From: Lysobacterales bacterium | GTDB lineage: Bacteria; Pseudomonadota; Gammaproteobacteria; Xanthomonadales; SZUA-5 | Reading direction: 5' to 3' | DNA length: 64,000 nt | Assembly: GCA_019187485.1 (NCBI GenBank) | Contig: JABAQR010000028.1 | Span: 1 to 64,000 of the forward strand | In this document: positions 29,371-37,441 of the stretch, piece by piece | How positions within the stretch are numbered: position 1 is the stretch's first letter | How the letters are laid out: each line of letters begins with the position of its first letter | The notes under the pieces: model-generated | What the model was told of the DNA's origin: nothing | Database searches by the model: none | What the model saw: only the letters and a program-made list of their open reading frames with translations | Position numbers and translations under genes: made by a program

Positions 29371-30777
29371 ATGACGATGAGACGATGGCTTGCCGGCTGT
29401 CTGCTCACGCTGGCGGCGGGCACGGCCGCTGCCGGAGATGAATACGCGCGGCATGTGGCCGCCTACATCGAAGCGGGCGTCGAGTCGAATCTGGCGCTGC
29501 AGGGCGCGGCTGCCGATGTCGCCCGCGCCCAGGCGCAGCTCGACGAAGCGCGGGCGCGCTGGCGGCCGACGCTGGCGCTGGCCGCGCGCTACAGCCGCGC
29601 CGAAGGCGGCCGCACCATCGACCTGCCGGTCGGCGAGCTGGTGAACCCGGCCTACCGCACACTCAACCAGTTGCTGCAGGCGCAGGGCCAGCCCGGTCCC
29701 TTCAGCGACATCGGCAACCAGCAGATTTCTTTCCTGCGCGAGCGCGAGCAGGACACGCGCCTCAGCCTTACGATGCCGATCCACGCGCCGGCGATCGTCG
29801 CCGGCGTCGCCGCCGCGGACGCTTCGCTGGCGGGACGCGAGGCGGCGCTCGCGGCCTACCGGCGCGCGCTCGAGCGCGACATCGAGGTCGCCTACCTCGA
29901 CTGGCTGCGCGCGCAGCAGGCGCTGCGCATCGTCGAAGCCAGCCACGAGCTGCTGGCCGAGAACCTGCGCGTCAACCGCGTGCTGCACGAGAACGGCAAG
30001 ATCACGCGCGACCAGGTGCTGCGCGCGCAGGCCGAGATGCTGGCGCTGGAACAGCAGGCGCTGGAGGCCGGCAACGGCGTGCAACTGGCGCGCAACTACT
30101 TCAACTTCCTGTTGAACCGACCCTTCGACGCCGGCATCGAGGCCGCCGAAGTGGCGGACACCCTGGCCTACGCGGATAGGCGTCTTGCCGCGCACGGCGG
30201 GCTCGATCGGCTGACCGACACGCGCCTCGAAGCGGCCGCCGCCAGCACGCGCGGAGAACTCGAGGAGGTCGCTGCGCAGATCCGCGCGGCGCGGGCCGGC
30301 GTCGACGCCGAGCGCGCCGCCTTCCAGCCGACGCTGGTCTTCGCGCTCGACGCCGGCGTGCAGGGCGAGGACTACGGTTTCGGCAGCGGCCGCAATTTCG
30401 CGATGGCCTCGCTGGTGCTCGACTGGAAGCTGTGGGACGGCGGCCAGCGCAAGGCGCGCGTCGCCGCCGCCCGCGCCCAGCTCGAGCGCGCGCAGATCGC
30501 GCACGAGCAGGTCGCCGACCAGATCGGCCTGCAGGTGCGCCAGGCAGCCGACCGCCTGCGCACCGCGCAGGCCTCGCTGGCAACCGCACAGGCGCGCGCC
30601 GAAGCCGCCGCCGAGGCCTTCCGCATCGCCGCCCGCAAGCGCGACGCCGGCTCGATCGCGCAGGTCGAGTTCATCGACGCGCGCAGCGCGCTGACCGGCG
30701 CCGAATTGAACTTGAACCTCACCCGCTTCGACGTGCTCGTGCGCCTCGCCGAGCTGCGCGCGGCGGTGGGGGATTGA
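29371..30777 (+). CDS. TolC-family outer membrane efflux protein
   Basis: Outer-membrane channel of about 468 residues with a signal peptide (RRWLAGCLLTLAAGTAAAG). The two OEP repeats, each with long coiled-coil helices rich in A, E, Q and R, cover about residues 30-240 and 250-460. The internal duplication is visible in LDEARARWRPTLALAARYSR versus VDAERAAFQPTLVFALDAGV. It forms the exit duct of the RND pump encoded downstream. The reading frame opens at a GTG at 29341, but that lies inside the operator; the ATG at 29371 (or 29377) is chosen. No strong ribosome binding site is visible. Confidence 0.88.
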   Translation: MTMRRWLAGCLLTLAAGTAAAGDEYARHVAAYIEAGVESNLALQGAAADVARAQAQLDEARARWRPTLALAARYSRAEGGRTIDLPVGELVNPAYRTLNQLLQAQGQPGPFSDIGNQQISFLREREQDTRLSLTMPIHAPAIVAGVAAADASLAGREAALAAYRRALERDIEVAYLDWLRAQQALRIVEASHELLAENLRVNRVLHENGKITRDQVLRAQAEMLALEQQALEAGNGVQLARNYFNFLLNRPFDAGIEAAEVADTLAYADRRLAAHGGLDRLTDTRLEAAAASTRGELEEVAAQIRAARAGVDAERAAFQPTLVFALDAGVQGEDYGFGSGRNFAMASLVLDWKLWDGGQRKARVAAARAQLERAQIAHEQVADQIGLQVRQAADRLRTAQASLATAQARAEAAAEAFRIAARKRDAGSIAQVEFIDARSALTGAELNLNLTRFDVLVRLAELRAAVGD

Positions 30778-30785
30778 AAAGCGAG

Positions 30786-30829
30786 TGGTCGGTTGTCGGT
30801 CAGAGCGTGCTGCCGACAACCGACAACCC
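30786..30829. repeat. word-array inverted repeat, word GTCGGTT
   Basis: The left arm TGGTCGGTTGTCGGTCAG (30786-30803) and right arm CTGCCGACAACCGACAACCC (30810-30829) pair almost completely around a six-base loop. It lies nine bases after the tolC-like stop and inside the operon, so it would form a stable RNA hairpin between two cistrons. There is no T-run after it. Confidence 0.8.
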
Positions 30830-30862
30830 AAATCCAGGCAGGACAACCAGGAACCTATCGCC

Positions 30863-31912
30863 ATGCTCCGCCCCACCCTGATCCTCACCCTCGGCCTCGC
30901 ACTCGCGGCCTGCGGCGCCGGCAACGGCGCGGTCAACCCGGAGGCCGAGCGCGTGCTGCCGGTGGCGCTGGCGACCGCCGCGCCGGGCCCGGCGGCGCCC
31001 CCGATCCGCACCACCGCGGTGCTCGCGCACAAGGACGAGATGCGGCTGGCCTTCAAGGTCGGCGGCGTGATCGCCGAGATCACGGTCGACGAGGGTGCCG
31101 CGGTCAAGGCCGGCGACGTGCTCGCACGCCTGGAAATGGCCGAGATCGGCAGCCAGGTCGAGCAGACCCGGCAGTGGCTGGCGAAGGCGCAGCGCGACCT
31201 GGAGCGCGGCGAGCGCCTGTACGCCGAGCAGGTGATCCCGCTGGAGGCGCTGCAGGACCTGCGCACGCAACGCGACATCGCCGCGCAGAACGTCAAGGCG
31301 ATGGCCTTCAACCGCGAATACGCGGAGATCGTCGCGCCGGCCGACGGCGTGATCTTGCGCAAGCTGGCGATGGCGCGCGAGACCGTCGCGCCGGGCGCCC
31401 CGGTGCTCGCTTTCGGCAGCGCCACCCAGGGCTATGTGCTGAAGGCCAGCCTGTCCGACCGCGACGTGGTGCAACTGGCGCTCGACGACGTCGCCACGGT
31501 GCGCTTCGACGCGCTGCCGGGCGTGGCCTTCGACGCCGTGGTTTCGCGCCTGCCGGCCGCCGCCGATGCGCGCACCGGCATGTTCGACGTCGAACTCGCA
31601 CTCGGCGCCCGCGACGCGCGCCTGAAGAGCGGCCTGGTCGCACGCGTCGCGCTGATCCCGGCCAGCGCCAGCGATGGCGAACGCGTGCACGTGCCGATCG
31701 CCGCGATCCTCGAAGGCGACCGCGAGCGCGCCTCGGTCTACGTCTACGACGAGGCGCAACAGAGCGTCTCCCGGCGCGCCGTCGAAGTCGCCTTCATCGA
31801 CGGCGACACCGTCGCCCTGGCCCGCGGCCTCGATCCCGGCGCGCGCGTCGTCACCGACGGCGCGGCCTACGTGGTGGATGGGCGGCGGGTGCGGGTGGTG
31901 GAACGCCCTTGA
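30863..31912 (+). CDS. RND efflux periplasmic adaptor lipoprotein
   Basis: Membrane fusion protein of 349 residues with lipoprotein signal MLRPTLILTLGLALAAC (lipobox LAAC). The lipoyl half LAFKVGGVIAEITVDEGAAV (about residues 63-82) and return half IVAPADGVILRKLAMARETV flank a coiled coil (about 95-145). The beta-barrel and membrane-proximal domains follow, with VHVPIAAIL near residue 280. It connects the RND pump to the TolC-like channel. The ATG at 30863 is chosen for the signal peptide; the open frame continues upstream through the hairpin repeat. Confidence 0.92.
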   Translation: MLRPTLILTLGLALAACGAGNGAVNPEAERVLPVALATAAPGPAAPPIRTTAVLAHKDEMRLAFKVGGVIAEITVDEGAAVKAGDVLARLEMAEIGSQVEQTRQWLAKAQRDLERGERLYAEQVIPLEALQDLRTQRDIAAQNVKAMAFNREYAEIVAPADGVILRKLAMARETVAPGAPVLAFGSATQGYVLKASLSDRDVVQLALDDVATVRFDALPGVAFDAVVSRLPAAADARTGMFDVELALGARDARLKSGLVARVALIPASASDGERVHVPIAAILEGDRERASVYVYDEAQQSVSRRAVEVAFIDGDTVALARGLDPGARVVTDGAAYVVDGRRVRVVERP

Positions 31913-31938
31913 CCTGTGGTCGGAAGAGAAGCCTTCTG

Positions 31939-32065
31939 GTCCGCAAAGGACGCAAAGGACGCAAAGGACGCCAAGAAATGCAGGGTTGAGCTCATGGGCT
32001 CGCCTCGCCAGATCTGCCTCCTTCGCTCTTCCTTGCGTCCTTTGCGCCCATTGCGGACAAAGAAA
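31939..32065. repeat. word-array inverted repeat, word GGACGCAAA
   Basis: The left arm (31939-31977) has the 9-mer GGACGCAAA repeated three times, framed by GTCCGCAAA and GGACGCCAA. The right arm (about 32021-32065) carries TTGCGTCCTTTGCGCCC and TTGCGGAC, its reverse complement. It fills the gap between the adaptor and pump genes of one operon. Same word as 16667-16773 and 20413-20459, with a different spacer. Confidence 0.82.
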
Positions 32066-32082
32066 AGAGCCTGCTCGCAACC

Positions 32083-35000
32083 ATGCAATTCCTCGAATTC
32101 CCCATCCGCCGCTACCCCTTCACGCTGGTCGCCTTCCTCGGGCTGATCGCGCTCGGGATCTATTCCTTCAGCTCGATCGCGCGCTCGGAGGATCCCTATT
32201 TCCCGATTCCGGCCTTCGTGATCGCGGTGGTGCTGCCGGGCGGCGATCCGGTCGAGATGGAACGCCTGGTGGCCAAGCCGATCGAGGACCGGCTGGCCGA
32301 GCTCGACGACGTCAAGCGCATCGATTCGACCAGCGCCGACGGCCTCGCCGTGGTGGTGCCCGAGTTCATCGCCGGCGTGGACGTCGCCCGCAAGTACGAG
32401 GAGATCGTCCGCGAGGTCAACGCGCTGCGCCCGGAGTTGCCGGCGCAGATCGTGCAGCTCGACATCCGCAAGGTGAACCCGGGTCTCGTCAACATCGTGC
32501 AGATGGCGCTGGTCAGCGCAGACGCGCCCTACGCAGAGCTGGAGACGCTGGCGCGCGAGCTGAAGGACGAGCTGAAGGCCTTGCCGGGCATCCGCACCGC
32601 CGAATCCTGGGCCTACCCCGAGCGCGAACTGCGGGTCGCGCTGGACCTGAAGCGGCTGGCCGAACTCGGCCTGACCCCGGGTCAGGTGGTGCAGGCCATC
32701 CAGTCCGACAACGCCAACATCCCGGCCGGCAGCATCGACATCGGCCCGCGCAGCTTCGCGCTGAAGACCTCGGGTGCCTACACCTCGCCGGAACAGGTGC
32801 GCGCCACCGTGATCAGCGCCAGCGAAGGCCGCACGGTGCGCGTGCGCGACGTCGCCGAAGTGAGCTGGGACACCGCCGAGCAGCGCTACCTCGGGCGCTA
32901 TTCCGGAAAGCGCGCGGTGTTCGTGACCGCCAACCAGAAGGACGGGGTCAACATTTTCGACATGCAGACGCGCATCGACCGCGTGCTCGAGCGCTTCGAG
33001 GCCAGCCTGCCGGCGCGCGTGCAACTGGAGCGCGGCTTCCGCCAGAGCGAGAACGTCGGCCGCCGGCTCGACCGCCTCGGCTGGGACTTCGTGATCGCGA
33101 TCGGCCTGGTGCTGCTGACGCTGCTGCCGCTCGGCCTGCGCGCGGCCAGCGTGGTGATGATCTCGATCCCGCTGTCGCTGGCGATCGGCCTCGCCGGCCT
33201 GTACGCCATCGGCTACTCGCTGAACCAGTTGTCGATCGCCGGCTTCGTGGTCGCGCTCGGGCTGCTCGTCGACGACTCCATCGTCGTGGTCGAGAACATC
33301 GCGCGCTTCCTGCGCGAGGGACACTCGCGTGAGCGTGCGGCGGTCGCGGCGACCCAGCAGATCTTCGTCGCCATCCTCGGCTGCACCGGCACGCTGCTGT
33401 TCGCCTTCCTGCCGCTGCTGGCACTGCCCGGCACCGCCGGCCAGTTCATCCGCGTGCTGCCGATGGCGGTGGTGTTCACCGTGCTCGCCTCGCTGCTGGT
33501 GGCGCTGACGATCATCCCCTTCCTGGCCTCGCGGATGCTGCCGCGCCACGAGAGCGCGCATGGCAATCGTGCGCTGCAGTGGGTCATGGACGGCATCGGC
33601 CGCTTCTACCGGCCGCTGCTGCATCGGGCGCTGGCGCGCCCGAAGGCGACGGTGGTCGCGGCGATGGCGCTGTTCGTGGCCTCGCTCGGCCTGGTGCCGG
33701 TGGTCGGCTTCAGCCTGTTCCCGAAGGCCGACACGCCGCAGTTCCTGATCACCATCACCACGCCCAACGGCGCCAGCATCGCCGAGACCGACCGCGCGCT
33801 GCGCTTCGTCGAGGACGAGCTGAAGCAGCACGAGGAGATCGAGTTCTGGTTCAGCAACCTCGGCAAGGGCAACCCGAAGATCTACTACAACGTCATCCCG
33901 GCCGAGCAGTCCTCGAACCTCGCCGAGATCTACGCGCAGGTGAAGTCCTACGATCCGGACGAGACGCCGGCCTTCATCGACGAGTTGCGCGGCAAGCTGC
34001 GCGAGTACCCGAACGCGCGCATCGTCATCAAGGAATTCGAGAACGGTCCGCCGATCGACGCGCCGATCGCGATCCGGGTGCTCGGCGCCGACCTCGACGT
34101 GCTCAAGCGCCTGTCCGCCGAAGTCGCCGGGATCATCGAGTCGGTGCCCGGCACGCGCGATGTCGACAATCCGCTGCGGCTGGACCGCACCGACCTGAAG
34201 CTGCGCCTCGACGCCGAGAAGGCGGCCTTGCTCGGCGTGCCGGCGGTGGACTTCGACCGCTCGGTGCGGCTCGCGGTCAGCGGCGTCGACGCCGGCGACT
34301 ACCGCGAGGCCGACGGCGAGAGCTACGACATCGTGGTGCGCACGCCGATCGACGGCCGGCCGACCCTGGAGCAGCTCGACCAGGTGCGCGTGCCCTCGCT
34401 GTCGGGCGCGCTGCTGCCGGCCTCGCAACTGAGCAAGCTCGAGTTCGACCGCTCGCCGCCGCAGATCCAGCGCTACAACCGCGAGCGCACCGCGATCGTC
34501 TCGGCCTACACCCAGACCGGCTTCAACACCGACAAGCTGACCCGCGAGGTGATCGCGCGGCTGGAGGGGATGGACTGGCCACGCGGCTACCGCTGGCAGG
34601 CCGCCGGCGAGGTCGAGAGCCGCGCCGAGAGCTTCGATGGCCTCGGCATCGCCGCGCTGGTCGCGGTGTTCGGCATCCTCGCGGTGCTGGTGCTGGAGTT
34701 CGGCAGCTTCCGCTCCACGCTGATCGTCGCCACCGTGATCCCGCTCGGCGTCACCGGCGGCCTGGTCGCGCTGTTCCTGTCCGGCTACAGTCTGTCGTTC
34801 ACGGCGATGATCGGCTTCATCGCGCTGGTCGGCATCGAGATCAAGAACTCGATCCTGCTGGTCGATTTCACCAATCAGTTGCGCGCGCAGGGCTTGTCGA
34901 TCGACGCCGCGGTCGAACGCGCCGGCGAAGTGCGCTTCCTGCCGATCCTGCTGACCAGCGCGACCGCGATCGGCGGCCTGCTGCCGCTCGCCGTGCAGCA

Positions 35001-35160
35001 GGTCGGCATGTACTCACCGATGGCCTGGGTGATCATCGGCGGCCTGATTTCCTCGACCCTGCTCGCGCGCCTGGTCACGCCGGTGATGTACAAGCTGCTG
35101 CCGCCGCAACTGGAGGAGTGCTGCGAGGCCGCGGAGCTACCGCAGCCGGCGATGGCCTGA
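32083..35160 (+). CDS. RND-family efflux pump (HAE1/AcrB superfamily)
   Basis: Inner-membrane proton-driven exporter of 1025 residues with 12 membrane helices in two repeats and two large periplasmic domains. The proton-relay motif LGLLVDDSIVVVENIARFL on helix 4 (about residues 388-406) contains the paired aspartates. The opening MQFLEFPIRRYPFTLVAF and the IARSEDPYFPIPAFVIAVVL stretch place it in the HAE1-like group that often acts on lipids, solvents or drugs; the substrate is not known. It is the last gene of the TetR-controlled operon with the channel and adaptor. Confidence 0.95.
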   Translation: MQFLEFPIRRYPFTLVAFLGLIALGIYSFSSIARSEDPYFPIPAFVIAVVLPGGDPVEMERLVAKPIEDRLAELDDVKRIDSTSADGLAVVVPEFIAGVDVARKYEEIVREVNALRPELPAQIVQLDIRKVNPGLVNIVQMALVSADAPYAELETLARELKDELKALPGIRTAESWAYPERELRVALDLKRLAELGLTPGQVVQAIQSDNANIPAGSIDIGPRSFALKTSGAYTSPEQVRATVISASEGRTVRVRDVAEVSWDTAEQRYLGRYSGKRAVFVTANQKDGVNIFDMQTRIDRVLERFEASLPARVQLERGFRQSENVGRRLDRLGWDFVIAIGLVLLTLLPLGLRAASVVMISIPLSLAIGLAGLYAIGYSLNQLSIAGFVVALGLLVDDSIVVVENIARFLREGHSRERAAVAATQQIFVAILGCTGTLLFAFLPLLALPGTAGQFIRVLPMAVVFTVLASLLVALTIIPFLASRMLPRHESAHGNRALQWVMDGIGRFYRPLLHRALARPKATVVAAMALFVASLGLVPVVGFSLFPKADTPQFLITITTPNGASIAETDRALRFVEDELKQHEEIEFWFSNLGKGNPKIYYNVIPAEQSSNLAEIYAQVKSYDPDETPAFIDELRGKLREYPNARIVIKEFENGPPIDAPIAIRVLGADLDVLKRLSAEVAGIIESVPGTRDVDNPLRLDRTDLKLRLDAEKAALLGVPAVDFDRSVRLAVSGVDAGDYREADGESYDIVVRTPIDGRPTLEQLDQVRVPSLSGALLPASQLSKLEFDRSPPQIQRYNRERTAIVSAYTQTGFNTDKLTREVIARLEGMDWPRGYRWQAAGEVESRAESFDGLGIAALVAVFGILAVLVLEFGSFRSTLIVATVIPLGVTGGLVALFLSGYSLSFTAMIGFIALVGIEIKNSILLVDFTNQLRAQGLSIDAAVERAGEVRFLPILLTSATAIGGLLPLAVQQVGMYSPMAWVIIGGLISSTLLARLVTPVMYKLLPPQLEECCEAAELPQPAMA

Positions 35161-35325
35161 GGCGATCACTCAGGCGCATGGTCGGGAGCGCCGCACACGC
35201 GTGCGAGCGCGTCGAGGCCGGTCGTGGGGATTCGTGTCGGATCGTCCGGCTCGCGGGCGACGGAATTGAGCTTTTCACGCGCTTGTGGCGATCATCGGGC
35301 GAGTCCTCGTGAGGTAGACCGCATC

Positions 35326-35757
35326 ATGCGTCCAGCCCTGTTCGTATGGTTTCTTGCATCCATCCTCGCAGCCGACCCGTTATCCGCCCAGTCGGGCTGC
35401 GGCTATGTCAGCAGCGCGCGCAAGCCGCCGGAAGAGAAGGGCTACTATCCGGCCCAGATTCGCCAGGTCGACGGCAAGGACGTGTCCCGCAGCCAGTCGC
35501 GTTACCGTCTGGCCGTCGGTCCGCACCGGATCGCGGTCGAGGAGCGTATCGGCGATTCGCGCCGCGGCTCTGCCAAGCTGCGCATGCTGGCCAACAGGGA
35601 CGCCAAGCTGGCGCTGAAGGTGCTGGACCTGGAAGTCAAGGCGGACGGCAGCTACCACATCGGCGCGCGACTCCTGGAGGACCGCAGCGACCCGCAGAAG
35701 CCGCAGGACTACTGGGAGCCGGCGGTGTGGCGAACGCTGGTGGAGAGCTGCCACTGA
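35326..35757 (+). CDS. secreted protein of unknown function
   Basis: Unrecognised protein of 143 residues with a signal peptide (MRPALFVWFLASILAADPLSAQ, cleavage after SAQ or nearby). The mature part carries two cysteines, one just after the signal (SGCGYVSSARKPPEEKG) and one at the end (LVESCH), which could pair. It has a basic middle (YRLAVGPHRIAVEERIGDSRRG) and ends YWEPAVWRTLVESCH. The start at 35326 fits the signal peptide; no ribosome binding site is obvious beyond GAGG at 35311-35314. It is convergent with the amidohydrolase gene. Confidence 0.6.
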   Translation: MRPALFVWFLASILAADPLSAQSGCGYVSSARKPPEEKGYYPAQIRQVDGKDVSRSQSRYRLAVGPHRIAVEERIGDSRRGSAKLRMLANRDAKLALKVLDLEVKADGSYHIGARLLEDRSDPQKPQDYWEPAVWRTLVESCH

Positions 35758-35762
35758 GAGCG

Positions 35763-35905
35763 GACCCGGATGTTTCATGAGATCTCCGGGTCAGGAAGAA
35801 ACGGACTGGGGCTGGACGAGTCCAGACTGGACCCGCCAGCCCGCGCCGAGTCCGGCTCATGTCCGGACTCGGCTGCGCCAAATCGAGCACTTGTGCGCTC
35901 GATTT
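35763..35905. other. cluster of four hairpins in a convergent gap
   Basis: Four stem-loops follow one another: GACCCGGA/TCCGGGTC (35763-35792); GGGCTGG/CCAGCCC (35809-35842) enclosing the palindrome GTCCAG-A-CTGGAC; GCCGAGTCCGG/CCGGACTCGGC (35845-35873, 11 bp perfect, 7-base loop); and AAATCGAGC/GCTCGATTT (35880-35905, 9 bp perfect). They may act together as a bidirectional terminator, although there are no T-runs. Confidence 0.7.
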
Positions 35906-35929
35906 GCGGGTCGGCCGTCCATGGTCGGT

Positions 35930-35956
35930 GTTTCCTCCCTCGCGGGTCGGGAGCCC
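35930..35956 (-). repeat. dispersed 27-bp repeat, copy 2
   Basis: Reverse-complement copy of 16609-16635 with a single mismatch. It follows the hairpin cluster in the same non-coding gap (35758-36009). Confidence 0.8.
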
Positions 35957-36009
35957 GGGCGCAGAACTCTCTCCGATGCGTGGCGGCGCCGCACGTCGCG
36001 AACCGCACA

Positions 36010-37308
36010 TCAACGCGTGCGGTAACGCGGTTGGTGACGATCACGCAGGCGCGAGTGACGGTTTGACAGGTCGACCGGTTGGCCTTCGATCCACGCGGCG
36101 ACGATCCCGCTGCGCACGTCCAGCGGGTCGCCGTCGCTGACGATGAAGCTGGCGTCCTTGCCGGGCTCCAGCGTACCGAGGCGATCGGCGACGCCGAGCA
36201 TGCGTGCCGGTGCCAGGGTGATCGCGCGCAGGCCCTGCTCCCACGCCAGGCCGTGCGCCACCGCCATCCCGGCGGCGTACGGCAGGTTGCGTTCCAGGGC
36301 CGCCGCGAAACTGCTGCCGTCCGAGCCGAGCGCGATCTCGACGCCGGCGGCGGCGAGGCGGGCAGCGTTCGCGTAGGCCGCATCGGGACCTTCGTGGCGG
36401 CGCAAGGGCAGTTCCGAGGGTGGATACAGGATCACCGGAATGCCACGCGCCGCGAGGAGTTCGGCAGCGCGCCAGCCGTCCTGTGCACCGACCAGCGTGA
36501 AGGCCAGTGCGCGGCGCTCGGTGAAGTCCAGTGCTTCGCGGATCTGCTGCAGGTCGAGCGCGTGGATGAACAGGCGAATGCGGCCGTCGAGCACGCCTCT
36601 CAGCGCCTCCCAGCGTGCGTCGATGTCGGTGCTGCCGGCCGCCCGCGCCGTGGCGTAGGCGGCGGCATCGTCGAAGACGCGCTCGATCAGCTCGCGACTG
36701 CGCTGCGCGCCGCGGGCCGCCTCTTCGCGGAGGTTCGGCGGCAGGAAGGGCGGCAGACGTGCGGTCGGCCACATCAGGTGCATGCCGACCGGCGAACGCA
36801 GCGTCATCTCCTCGAAGTTCCAGCCGGCAAGGCGCACCAGCGCCGACTGGCCGGCGATGATGCCGCCCTGCGCCACCTGCGGAACCACCTGCGCGTACAG
36901 CACACCGTTCGCACGCGCCACCGGCAACAACTCGCTGTCGGCGTTGATCGCCACCTGGGCGCGCGCGTTCGGATTGATCGCTCCGGCCTCGGCGAAATCC
37001 ACGGTGCCGCGCACGGACTCGATCTCGGTCAGTCCCATCACCGAATTGGCGACGATGAAAGCCGGCAGCAGCCACTTGCCCGAGTAATCGATGTGTTCGG
37101 CGCCGGCCGCCTGCGCGGAGAGATCGGCGCCGACGGCGACGATCTTGCCGCCATCGACCAACATCTGACCGTTCTCGATCGGCGCGGAGGACACCGGATG
37201 GATGGTCGCACCGGTGAGGAGGGTGGCGGCGGGGGAGGCGGTGGTGAGGAGCAGGGCGAGTGCCGAGCTTGCCAGGAGGTTCGGGAGGGCACGAGGACGC
37301 GAGGGCAC
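36010..37308 (-). CDS. amidohydrolase-superfamily exported protein lacking HxH
   Basis: Exported protein of about 432 residues. A signal peptide (LPNLLASSALALLLTTASPA) precedes the amidohydrolase fold, whose sequence follows the group that includes GTVDFAEAGAINPNARAQVA and DSELLPVARANGVLYAQV. The metal-binding H-x-H that should follow the first strand is replaced by ANS (LLPAFIVANSVMGLTEI). The C-terminal NPA-like motif LAPARMLGVADRLGTLEPGKDA is intact. The start is unclear: the only nearby start in frame is the GTG at 37308, and the first residues (MPSRPRAL) are encoded by a GGGCACGA-type repeat arm. It is paired with the larger amidohydrolase upstream. Confidence 0.85.
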   Translation of the reverse strand: MPSRPRALPNLLASSALALLLTTASPAATLLTGATIHPVSSAPIENGQMLVDGGKIVAVGADLSAQAAGAEHIDYSGKWLLPAFIVANSVMGLTEIESVRGTVDFAEAGAINPNARAQVAINADSELLPVARANGVLYAQVVPQVAQGGIIAGQSALVRLAGWNFEEMTLRSPVGMHLMWPTARLPPFLPPNLREEAARGAQRSRELIERVFDDAAAYATARAAGSTDIDARWEALRGVLDGRIRLFIHALDLQQIREALDFTERRALAFTLVGAQDGWRAAELLAARGIPVILYPPSELPLRRHEGPDAAYANAARLAAAGVEIALGSDGSSFAAALERNLPYAAGMAVAHGLAWEQGLRAITLAPARMLGVADRLGTLEPGKDASFIVSDGDPLDVRSGIVAAWIEGQPVDLSNRHSRLRDRHQPRYRTR

Positions 37309-37412
37309 GCGGAACCGAAAGCGCGCGTTCCATGCCGCCGAGCATGAATGGCCAGTTTGAGCGAGGCAGTCGATCCGTGGACCAGGCCGCTTTTCCGTGC
37401 CCTCGTGCCTTC
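37285..37412. repeat. word-array inverted repeat, word GGGCACGA
   Basis: The left arm (37285-37310) reads GGGCACGA, GGACGCGA, GGGCACGC; the right arm (37394-37412) reads CCGTGCCCTCGTGCC, the reverse complement. The word is the same as at 9209-9360 with an unrelated spacer. The left arm lies within the start region of the amidohydrolase at 36010-37308. Confidence 0.75.
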
Positions 37413-37441
37413 CAGCGAGCCTCGTGATCGCGGACATCATC

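Noticed and set aside
29041-31425. Long minus-strand open frame across the efflux genes
   Set aside because: Composition is that of a shadow frame; the plus strand carries recognisable tetR, tolC-like and adaptor products.
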